The position numbers and the translations under genes were made by a program. Below, piece after piece: positions 25,169-35,826 of a stretch of 64,000 bases of DNA (positions are counted from its first letter, which is position 1; the number at the start of each line of letters is the position of its first letter). The notes beneath the pieces were generated by a model, which did not search any database, was not told the origin of the DNA, and saw only the letters and a program-made list of their open reading frames with translations. The stretch comes from Tomocerus qinae (taxonomy: Eukaryota > Arthropoda > Collembola > Entomobryomorpha > Tomoceridae), in NCBI GenBank assembly GCA_020055645.1, contig CM034548.1, positions 21,668,701 through 21,732,700 on the forward strand, given 5' to 3'.

Positions 25169-28100
25169 GCGGTCATCTTGTCGTCATATGTAATAAATAT
25201 ATGGATAGCCACAGTCCATTCTATACTTATGAAAAAGAGAGACAGTCAACCTTTGAGCTCGTCGTAATAAATATAAGATGCTGCTCAAGTCAAATAATAA
25301 ATACAGATAAGAAGATAACCGACGGAGTATGGATCACTCGAAATGAGACATGTCTTTTACATCTCAAATAATAAATAAATTCTTAACTATCTTTCTGAGA
25401 TGTGTCCACTATGTCATCAGGTTTCATTTTTGAAGCCACTTATCAAAATTTGATCCGGTTAAATTGAAAAGGCTTCATAGTTATCTTAAACTTCCTTTTT
25501 GTATTTAGGTGAGATCTGGATTCAATATGTCTTTCTGTAATTATTAGTAAGTTCACGCATAATGAATGGATGCAGAAGAAAATGAATTTCCTATCAGCCA
25601 TAATTTTTACATTGAAATTGAATATGTAGAGCAACATTGTTTGGGTTTTAGTACACAACTTTGAAGTCACCTTTGAAGAGTTATATATATGGTTACTCAA
25701 TATAGTAATAATAGTAGCTTGTTACACAATTTAGCAACCAATTTTACAGCAATCAATGCTGAAGCGACCCCTAAATACATGGAAGACACACCGGGGTCAC
25801 ATATCTTCAATTCCAAGAAAAACAGCTTTTTACCTAAAATTGCCTGGAATTTGCTAGTTTTAGGTTATTTTTGGCTCATTTCTGTATCTGCCTATATATG
25901 GGCTCAAATTTATTATTTTAATGGTACACACCTGAATTTTGTATGCCATCAAGTTAAAATACACATCTTAAAATCTATGGTGCTAACGTATAGTAATATA
26001 TATAACGAATAGTCTGGATTTTGTATGACAGTATATATAACAATTAACAAATAGTCTTAAAAATTATGGTGATGAAATCTTAAACGTACAAAAACGATAT
26101 ATAATAGTTGATATATAAGAGAGAGAGAACGCCTTTTAAACTGCATTCATCATCAACAGAAATAAAACATTCTTTATTTAAGTGTTTTCGAAAATCAAAC
26201 CACATTATAATAATTTAATAGTCATTCGTCGTCATTCGCTTCGTTCTCATTCCTAAGCATTTTTTCGTAGCATAGTCATTCGTCCTCACTCGACCGCATT
26301 CGTCCTCATCCGTCCTCATTCGTCCGCATTCGTATCCTTCGTTCGCATTTGTCTCTCCTTGTCGTTCTTATTCGTTTGTATTCGTTTTCTATACCAATAC
26401 CAATTGCCAGTCATGTCCAACTGTCATTCGAAATCTCTTTCAATTGGCTTTTAAAATTAATACTTGTCAATGAATTAATTACTTCATATAATCATATAAA
26501 CAATTAATGGCTAAAAGACTGTCGAAAATGATGATACCTAGGAATTTAGTGCACAAATCTAGAATCGTCAACTTAATGTAGGAGATTCAATATCCAATCA
26601 TCATAGTAATTGCACCAATTGAAATTCCAAATGCAAGTGAATTACCTTTACGAAGTCTATTATTTTCATGTTGTCCGAACTATCCCTTTATACTACAGAG
26701 ACTTCAGTGAAAACCGCCTCTTAATGCACTATTATGTGCAACAAAGAAAAGCAATTGTAGGATCAGGCTTCAGACTTCGATGCCCACTGATAGCACAGCA
26801 CACCTTACTTTTTCAGTTAGTTATAAGGACGTGTATTAATTACGGTGAAGTTGCTAGTCAAAGGGATTGAAAGCTGGACTGAAGATGTTTAAAATGGAAA
26901 GGAAGCTGTTATTAACATTGCTATTATTAGCAAAAATTATTTTTAGTTGTTCAATCAATTATCATTGTACTGCTCCAATGCAAATAAGCTAAATAAGATT
27001 CCTTTGTGTGAATGTTTTCACATTGTTGTTAGAGCTAGGGTTTAGGGCTAAAGGTACTGTCCAATATGAAATAGGTCACATGTATTTAACACTAATTGTT
27101 ATACAATGTATAACAATCCTTTGCAAATTTATGATCATCATTTGAATATAGTTAATCCTTCATTAATGAATGAGAGATCTAAAGATATAATGGCAATTTA
27201 ATATTTTTATCAACGTCAAGGAGACACTAAACATCAGTGAGACTGAGACTGAAACTGCCAATATATTGCATACTGCATTGCATACATAATACATATTATA
27301 CACAATGTATTAGAGTAATATACAAATAGCTTGATGTTGTAGTTGTAGGAAATAATACAAATACAAACACTAGAAAGATTCATTTTACAGTAATTAATGA
27401 TTACAATAAGTGACTTACTGCTATTGCGCTACTACTCTACTGCAGTACTAATACTAACCTACACACTAAAAATCTAAATAAATGTTTGTTTGATACATTT
27501 TGGTCGTAGGATGAGACAGATAACTCCTCCAACAATAAGCTGCGTTTGAATAAGTTTTCTGCCATCTGTTTGGAATGTAAGCAATAACGGAGGTTCATTT
27601 TGAACAGCGGAAGTCCTACATTCCTCCAGTTCGGTTCAACGAATTCTGTGACATCACATCTTCCTAGATTAATTACTTTATAAAAGATTATAATATTCTC
27701 TGCATGATTATGTTAGAAAAATTGTAGCATTAGTCTATTTTTGAGTAATCAATAGTAACCTAACTGTGAGTAAAATAGCCTTGGGTGCATGCATTGCATT
27801 GGCGAATTCAGCATGCTAATAATAGCAATAATAGAGCTCATGTTCGTTGTTCCTTTTAGACTTGCAAATGTATAAATGCATGATAATAATATTATGATAA
27901 GTGATATATGTGCATCCAGAAGTAAATGGTATTTGATTTTAGTATTAAGGTTGTGGCAGTAGTAGTAAGTACAGATGATGCATTAGAGGAAGTAGTGTAA
28001 TAGTAGTCAACGGAGTGGAGATTCATACATTGAGCTAACTGTTGAAATGAACTGAGTCTGTTTCTGTTATGTTGCTTAGGGCATGTACACCAACCAACCC

Positions 28101-28590
28101 AATAGACATTATCAATATGCAGAATGTAGACAATTGCAATGCAATTAGGTAACGTAAGCAAAATAGGGGAGCTTTACAGTATTACGAAGAACACATACAA
28201 AAACTGCCGTGGGACAAGTAGTCCCGTACTGCCGTAGGCTGGTCAGTGGGTCGATCCTATTATCTTATTCTTTATCCTATGTAATAACTATATTATCTTA
28301 TATAGCATTACTAATGAGGAACTAACTGACAGCTAAGCTAGTGTAGTAAGTGCAGCAGTCAGGGAATTTTATTTGATAATATTCGCTGACCAAGAGGAAT
28401 TCCCATGAATTCAAAATAAAACCCTCGTCAGGCAATCTATAAATATTTAGGTAGGTACCTCAAAATTAAGATATTTATTAAGAAAACAATTTTTCCTTTT
28501 CCTGTGTGTGATTTGATTTGATTTAATTCATTTGTCTCTTGTAGGTAACATTGTTGCAGCTAAAACTAGCATTGTCCGGTCACAACTAAA
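25169..28590. other. Intergenic region between divergent lipoprotein and HMG-CoA synthase genes
   Basis: AT-rich sequence that must hold the upstream regions of both genes. A degenerate CATTCGTC repeat lies at 26221-26390. A less AT-rich patch at 27520-27660, with TGACATCA near 27650, could be the HMG-CoA synthase promoter or first UTR exon, but this is a guess. A splice acceptor (CTCTTGTAG) just upstream of the HMG-CoA synthase ATG suggests a separate 5' UTR exon. A 107-codon open frame at 25689-26012 shows no family resemblance. Confidence 0.5.
26221..26390. repeat. Degenerate CATTCGTC repeat
   Basis: An imperfect array of 6-12 base units of the form CATTCGTC / CATCCGTC / CACTCGAC, about 15 copies in 170 bases. 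It is C- and T-rich on the plus strand and unlike its surroundings. Confidence 0.7.
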
Positions 28591-31500
28591 ATGAGTGAAT
28601 TCAGGAGAAATGGAGATACCAGCTCTTGGCCACCGAATGTCGGAATTCTTGCCATTGAACTCTACTTCCCATTCCAATACGTTGACCAAACCGAATTGGA
28701 AATATTCGACCAAGTGTCTGCTGGCAAGTACACTGTTGGATTAGGTCAGTCCAAAATGGGATTCTGCTCAGACCGAGAGGATATCAATTCTCTATGCTTG
28801 ACTGTGGTTCAGAGATTAATGGAGAAAAACAACATTGGTGAGTTCAACTTTTTTCCATGTCATTGCTCTGCATTAATCAACGTACAAAAATATTTGTCTG
28901 CTGGTGACGATGCAGGATTTTCTTGGAAAGCAAATATCTTAATGGTTGCATGTTTTGATATTTTAAATTTAATGTTTATTGTCTTCGCAATCAAAAATCT
29001 ATTTTTAAAGCTTTTAATACAAGTATTATACGAAGAAATAGATTTTAGACAACTCAGGATAAAAATTAGCGTCGGTATTATCCGAGATCGTTAGCTCAAC
29101 CTAATTCAAAATTCAAATATCTCATATTATGTATTGTTTATTTAAATTTATGTTATAATTTATAGTTTCCGAACCTTAAATGCCTTGTTAATTTAAATGG
29201 CATTATTGTTTTAGGACTCAGAGCAACTAAACATGCCAGACTATTATTTCTTAAGCAATGATTTTTTCATTAAAAATTCGGAAATCTGTACAGGGTCAAA
29301 GGTAAATGAGTACCTACAGTACTGTCATTTAATAATTAGACGAAAAAAATGCTGCGCCTCATTTTAGCCTAGTTTAACATGGAGCCTGGGGAGCAGCATT
29401 TTTTTCGTCTAATTATTAAATGACAGTTCTGTATTATTCTGGGACGAGTACACAAATGTCATGTGGATGATTACTTGAGACTCATAAGTTAAAGTATGAC
29501 AACAATTAATTTTTTCAGTTTTGTGTTTAAATTTTGGTGGCAGGTTACGATCGCATCGGCCGGTTGGAAGTTGGCACTGAGACAATTCTGGATAAATCTA
29601 AAAGCGTGAAGTCGGTTTTGATGCAACTATTTCAAAACAGTGGCAATACTGATGTGGAAGGTGTTGACACGACGAATGCGTGTTATGGTGGAACTGCTGC
29701 TCTATTCAATTCCTTATCATGGCTGGAGTCAAGTGCCTGGGATGGTATGATAAGATCACGTTTTTATATTTTTATTCATTTCACGACGACGGCATCATTT
29801 TTTTCTTACTAAAGCGTACAATACTGGTTTATACATCTTCTTATGAATGGAAATTGAATACATATATCATAAATGATTTTATTCTTTTTTCTCGTAACAA
29901 TTTTACATAATAGCTGTTTAGTAAAATATTTTTAATAAATCCTTATTCAGTTTTATATCTTCAAAAATCTGCCGAGTAAGAGTAAGTTTGGATACTTGGT
30001 ACAACTTTTAGGCGGAGTACTTTGCGTAGGTTTTCAAATTCAATTATGGTTACTTACGATTTGTTTTTTTGACATAGGGCGACTGGCTCTGATGGTGGCA
30101 GGTGACATAGCAGTTTATGCCAGTGGCAATGCCCGTCCAACTGGTGGTGCTGGAGCTGTGGCTCTACTTTTGGGGCCTAACGCCCCTTTGGTTGTTGAAC
30201 GTGGTGAGTGGATGTCATATAGGGGATTGTTCATGTGTTTTGTGGATGTGTCTCTACTAACAATTATTATGTGCCAATACGAAAGTAAAATGATAAGATT
30301 TCCTTTACTTAGATAGGTAGGTAGTGTTCTCATCTTAGAAGCAGTTCCCTCTTTTTTCCTGTCCCGACGAAGGCAAGAACCTTTTGACTTCTATTGATAT
30401 TGACCTCTGCAAAACACTTAGTAAATGCTGAATAGCCTGGTATTGTACTGTCCATCATTCTCGAGATCATGAAAGGTATGCTAATGGCATGCTCTTGTCA
30501 AGCTCTTCGAATTCCTTATCTTATGTAAGTTTATTCATTGATACTCTTTGACTCTGCTACAGCAGGGTTAAAAAGAGTAACAGATATGATACTCTCGCGT
30601 CGTCTCCACTTTTTATGCAATAAAATAACAGATTTTATATTACTGTACATCGTTGTGGCCATGGCATTGTATTAAAGCAGTTTCGGAACCAAGTTATTGC
30701 TTCATTAAGCAATTTCTACAACATGAATGCCGTACGTGAGAAATGACACTAAAGTTTGCAAAGTAGAAATGACTAATATTTAGTCACTATTCATTATACA
30801 GAATTATCTCGTAGATACGAATCAGGAATTGTATTTTCTGATAAAAACCCCTGCAAAATTATTATTCTAAAATTACTGCATTTTGAAAATGAAATTGTTA
30901 TGAATTCTGCTTTGCTAAAACATCTAAAATGATAAAAGTTCATCCAAATTATTTAATCAAAAAAGTTTTTTCTTAAAATTGTGTAACTGAAATAAGCCAG
31001 GTATTTTTCCATTTATAATTAGGTGTAGAATATAATTTCAGCAAAAGATGTATATGCTAACGGTTAGCTACATATTAATTTGGAATATATGTATTAGTAA
31101 TTTAGATTAGATGTAGCAATTAAATGCTACCTGCTAAAGATAGCTTTACTGCTTTAGCAGTAAGTTTAATTATTAATGTGACATGAAATAATTTTTATTC
31201 TTTTAGGAATTCGGGCATCACATTCTGTGCACGTGTATGACTTCTACAAACCAGATCTTGAATCTGAATATCCGCGAGTTGATGGAAAATTGTCCATTCA
31301 GTGTTATCTCAGTGCATTAGACAAATGTTACCAACGGCTGGTACAAAAATCTCTTGATAAAAACAGCGAGAGAATTAGTCTGGAATCTTTTGATGCGATC
31401 ATATTCCACTCTCCTTATTGTAAACTGGTTCAAAAATCCTTGGCTCGTTTGTTATTGAATGACGTGATTAATTCGAATGCTGACAACATTTTGGCCAAGT

Positions 31501-32939
31501 ACCCGGAACTGGAGTCGCTAAGGTAAAGTCGTATCAACAGATTATTTTAAATGAGTTTCATTAATACGCAAGAATTTTGGCACTTAGAACTTAGTTTTTC
31601 ACTGGAAAGTTGGATAATAGGTATCTGCTATTACTTAGGAAGTTTTTAAAGTCTTAAAAGAGTTAAAAGATCATTTAATTCAATATTAAAAAATATTTGC
31701 TAAGTTTTCAGCCAAAGCTGGGTCTTTTAATGCATGTTAATGAGTTTATTAATACAAAAATAAACTTTTAACATAGGCATAATTTATTTTATTTCTTATA
31801 CAGGAGCGTAAAATTGGAAGATACCTATTTTGATCGTGATGTTGAAAAAGTGCTATTATCTAACTCCCAAGTTATGTTTGAGGAAAAAACAAAACCTTCG
31901 CTATGTATTGCCAACCAAGTTGGCAACATGTACACTCCTTCAGTGTACGGTGGGCTGGTCTCTTATTTGATCAGGTAATTGAATTATAAAATCGTTATTA
32001 ATGTTGATTTGAAAACCAAGAATATACCTTACAATTGCGTTTTCCAATTAACAGCAAATCAGCTGAAGAGTTGAAGGGAAACCGGTTGTGCATGTTTTCT
32101 TATGGCTCCGGACTGCAGGCCTCTATGTTTTCATTGCGAATCTCAAACGAACCATCCAATCAATTAACAAAGCTATTATATGGAATCTCTGATGTCCATC
32201 ACAGGTTGGAACTACGTTCGAAAATTAGCCCGGATGAGTTTTCCAAAACAATGCTTCTACGGGAGAATGTGCATCATTCAGGTAATTCGGGTTAGCATGA
32301 CAAAATAAAACAAGTATACTAATTATAAAACTTTCTGCACTCTGGTGGAAATAAATTTGAATCCTTAAATTCAGGATATCAATGTTATTATGTATATGTA
32401 AAATATAGAGAAGAAAGGCCTTCTCTCCCCTAAATACAATCACACACAAATTTTCTTTTTCGTGAGATCCGTAAATTACGCTTTTTAGATCATTGATTGT
32501 GTCAGGACTCAAAAAACAGAATTTTTTACATCAGCCTTATTGGTATTCATTTAGAAATAAATATTTTTAAGACCTAGTTATGTCAATACGACAATTAATA
32601 CTGATGATGTATTAATTATTACTACAATTATTATAGTTTATGAGAGACTACCTTATTTTACTAGTGTATACTTGAAAGTTATTTTTTCTCTTTGCTTCCA
32701 ACTGTAATTATTATATTCATATTTATTTAATTAACTATATCGTACAGTGGAAATAACTAAATGTGATGTGTATTACTTGTTCCAAAATGAATGCTGGCTT
32801 TTTATGATGTTTAGCTCCGTATGTTCCGGTCGGACCTACCAGTGCACTATTTAGTGGAACATTTTTCTTGGAAAATGTCGATGAGATGCATCGTCGCAAA
32901 TATTCTCGCGTGGAAGTAAAAATGAACGGAACAAATTAA
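28591..32939 (+). CDS. Hmgs: Hydroxymethylglutaryl-CoA synthase (cytosolic), 470 aa
   Basis: Condenses acetyl-CoA with acetoacetyl-CoA to HMG-CoA, the second step of the mevalonate pathway. Arthropods do not make sterols, so the pathway feeds isoprenoids such as methyl farnesoate, dolichol and quinones. Seven exons: 28591-28837, 29544-29744, 30078-30203, 31207-31522, 31804-31974, 32055-32281, 32815-32939. Phases match throughout and the total is 1,413 bases. Catalytic residues are visible: Glu in RLEVGTET, Cys in [12 protein letters not shown], His in [16 protein letters not shown]. Also present are [27 protein letters not shown] and [16 protein letters not shown]. No mitochondrial presequence is seen, and the length fits insect enzymes (about 450-470). 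The start ATG follows CACAACTAAA and a plausible 5' UTR acceptor about 45 bases upstream. Divergent from the lipoprotein gene. Confidence 0.95.
29317..29431. mobile_element. Mariner-type MITE with near-perfect 39-bp terminal inverted repeats
   Basis: 115-bp element in intron 1 of HMG-CoA synthase. The arms 29317-29355 and 29393-29431 are exact reverse complements except for one position (29320/29428). The loop is 37 bases. It is flanked by TA on both sides (29315-29316, 29432-29433) and its ends begin CAG(T/A)ACTGTC, both typical of Tc1/mariner-derived elements. The transcript would fold into a long hairpin. The near identity of the arms suggests recent activity. Confidence 0.8.
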
Positions 32940-33226
32940 AATCATCACTTCAGTATTGAAAATGTCACAATAGTCGGATAAGGCAATCGATAGACAACGA
33001 TTTAAGAAAAGCAATACAATACATAATTAAAGAATTACATAATCCAAACAACACCAAAAATTGAATGTGTGTTGAAAATTATGTTGCTATAGTATATAGA
33101 GGAGAATAATATATGTTTTGTTGACTCAATATTATTATAGTATTTGTAGTAGGATCAAGGAATAGTATTAATTTAATTTATTGTTGTTATATGCTAGTGC
33201 TACAAAATGTGGCTAGTTTGTTATAA

Positions 33227-33232
33227 AATAAA
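33227..33232 (+). promoter_or_regulatory. Polyadenylation signal of HMG-CoA synthase
   Basis: AATAAA about 290 bases after the TAA stop at 32937-32939. Later AATAAA copies near 33313 would run into the neighbouring gene's 3' end. Confidence 0.5.
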
Positions 33233-33291
33233 ACTGTTATTCCTACGTGGAAGTAATAAATTTTCTACTTTTAATGTAATGAAACTGTTAT

Positions 33292-33297
33292 TTTATT
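33292..33297 (-). promoter_or_regulatory. Polyadenylation signal of RBM8A
   Basis: Minus-strand AATAAA 70 bases after the RBM8A stop. It lies 60 bases from the converging HMG-CoA synthase signal, so the two transcripts end close together or overlap slightly. Confidence 0.5.
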
Positions 33298-33366
33298 CCA
33301 AACAAGTAAAGTACAATAAAGACAAATAAAGTAAATAGTAAAAGAATTTCGGTGCTATCAAATCTA

Positions 33367-34303
33367 TCAATGACGCCTAGAACGACGAATTTTGAGAGGT
33401 TTCTTCATGAAGGCCCAGTCAACGGCAATCTTGTTGCCCAAGAGCTCGGCCCCATCAAGTGCTGTTTTGGCTGCCTGGGCGTCTTCGAACCTTTCATACT
33501 CGACCAGGGCATAACCCTACAGAACAAAACAAAATTAGTAAAATAAGTACTAAGCATCAAGGGAGACCTACTAAAGTCCTTACATACCTTTAAAAATCCC
33601 GTTCTGCGATCCAAATTCAAATGCAGATTTTTAATGGTACCGTAATCAGAAAATCTTCCGTGAACGTCATCTTCGTGTGCCTCTTCATGGACTCCGGTCA
33701 CCATCAGAATCCACCCTTCAACAGCTAAAATTCAAAGAATTATTTAGTTTTATATTCACTCTCGTTGAATTCATATAATTACAAAAAAAACAACAAAAAT
33801 CAAAAATTACATCTTTGAGCATCACAGTCCAATACGTCAGGTTCTGAAGTATCAATAGTTTCAAAATTTTCAATTGCTTCCCTTGACGTCATCTGACTGT
33901 TAAATCCACGGCCTTTTCGTTTTCGAACATTTTCTTTCAGCTTGACAATGTTGACTAATTATTTAAATACAGAAAGGACATAAGTCATAAGTATAGGTAC
34001 ATCTTACATTTTTAAAGGTTTAACTCCCCCTATTTGAATTAACCCATTTGTGATTTACAGTTAATATTTAGGTGTTCGGAAAAAGTTTAATTTATTTATT
34101 ACATCGTCAAGTACTATTCCAAAAATCGGCATACTTCGTGCTTGGTTTTTGGTTCATCGTTTTCATTTTTGGAACAGTTGACTGTAATTTACATTATTTA
34201 ATTTTAAAAAATGCAACAATCACAACTTACCCTCATCCTCGATCCCGTCATCCTCAATGACCATATCGTCATTACGAATGTCCAAGTCCAAAATATCTGC
34301 CAT
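33367..34303 (-). CDS. RBM8A: RNA-binding protein 8A (Y14 / tsunagi), 167 aa
   Basis: Core subunit of the exon junction complex, pairing with Mago nashi; in the family it marks spliced mRNAs and acts in localisation and decay. Four exons (high to low): 34303-34231, 33954-33811, 33724-33588, 33516-33367, all in phase, 504 bases. N-terminus [13 protein letters not shown] matches the family start. A basic stretch KRKGRGF precedes the conserved QRSVEGW. The single RRM shows RNP2 ([12 protein letters not shown]) and RNP1 (GFLKGYALVEY, split by intron 3), with LDRRTG and DWAFMKKP. It ends in a short RRSRRH tail, shorter than the vertebrate Arg/Ser tail. The length fits Drosophila tsunagi. Exon 2 begins at the acceptor that gives [10 protein letters not shown]; an acceptor 12 bases further on would also be in frame and drop four residues. 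Confidence 0.95.
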
Positions 34304-35423
34304 AGTTATTAGTTATTTATTTATATAATTATTTATTTATCCTATATCATTTATACCACTATTGACACTAAGAGAGATGAGTTAATAATAAGATGCGGCG
34401 GCACTACAATTCAAATCTACCACCAAATCTCAGCAGTTTTAAAACTATTTGTGCAGATGGAGAGGCCTTATCAAAGTCAATGTCTACAATTGCTGATTCA
34501 TAATAATAACAATAATATTTTTGCCTTCTTCTCAACGTCTCATGATCTTGATCCATTATTATGATCATGACTGTGGACCGTCTCATCGCACGCAACCAAC
34601 TTAGCTTTTGGCTATTGTCAATTTTATTATACATAATACATTGTATTCTATTCTACATTGTACTGTACCATTGGTTTGTCTTGACCGGACCGATTGTACG
34701 TTAACAATAGTAGTTGAGTGAGGCAACTCAACGGCAGACGATATTAATTAAGGATGTGTGTGTGGGGTGGGGGACTGAGAGATTCCGGGAAATCGGCTGA
34801 ATGTATGTGCAGCAACAGCAATAGAGTTTTCATTTTTGGAATCTATCAAGATCTTACAGCAGCAAATCATTTTTAAAGCATCGAAAATTCAATTTGAATG
34901 ATTTGGTGTAGGGAGAAACATTCAAGGAATATATTTTCTTTCATTTTTGCAAACATAAATTCAAATAAAGTGTTGGTTAACATGTTCCTTATTAATAGGG
35001 CATTTTTGTTACATTTGTACATTGTCTAAAATACCGGAATAAAATTATTCTGATTGTAAATGAGAACTGTTTGGTAACGATGGTAACCATTCCCACTTTA
35101 CTACGGGAAGTGAGACAATAACAATAACTACCACCCTCAGTGCAATATTTATTCTAGGAATTCAAATTTGTAAATACTGGTTTCAATATTTGCTAGAAAT
35201 AACCAAACTGAAAACTGAGAAACGTTTACATAAAATAATTTAGTAATAATAATAAGACAATTTTATTTTTGACTTAAAAATTGGTAATTGGTGTGTGTTT
35301 ATAATATTAAACATTCAAAGCATGCCAACTCTTTAAAAAAAACCGTATAAAAAGCTCAACTAGTCAAATAAGGCAATAATTGTTTGTCTGTTTTTATCGA
35401 AATACTCGAAACATTTACTTATG
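34304..35423. other. Upstream flank of RBM8A
   Basis: AT-rich; presumably contains the RBM8A promoter. No TATA box is obvious and no other coding sequence is recognised. A 76-codon minus-strand frame (34404-34634) has no recognisable features. Confidence 0.45.
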
Positions 35424-35750
35424 TATTACTATTTCAGTATAACCTGGTAAACAATGGATACAATGGAAACAATGAAACGCCATCGCTAATTGGATATTTT
35501 GTATCGTGTAGCTAATTGGTTTTAATTGCCTTTCCTCGACGCTCGGCGAAGCGAATGCAGTATAGTGAATGTGTTGTAGAGAGCTGCTGCATGGCGGGGA
35601 CAACCAAACTGTCGAAGTTCTATCTTCAAAATACCGAACGCAACTTATAATACACAATCTCACACACAAGTACCAATATATTAATAACATATTAGAAAGT
35701 TGCACTGGCTCGAGTTTCTCTTTCGGGTTTCGACCCGACCCGGCCAGTAC
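35424..35750. repeat. Left copy of a 327-bp inverted repeat
   Basis: Reverse complement, with scattered mismatches, of 40383-40709. Both copies share sharp outer ends at TATTACTATTTCAGTATAACC and a GC-rich inner part (TTTCGACCCGACCCGGCC). Such GC-rich CCCGACCCGG stretches are common in hAT-type non-autonomous elements, but I saw no clear 8-bp target duplication. Confidence 0.8.
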
Positions 35751-35826
35751 TAGTTTGGGCCACATTTAAAAAAATTTTACGGGCACGGGCGGGCTCGGAC
35801 TGATGAAGGATTGTTACGCGCAGGCT

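Noticed and set aside
25689-26012. 107-codon plus-strand open frame
   Set aside because: No homology I can recognise and no splice or regulatory context; the 3' part overlaps a small imperfect duplication.
34404-34634. 76-codon minus-strand open frame upstream of RBM8A
   Set aside because: Low-complexity Tyr/Ile/Arg run and no recognisable features.
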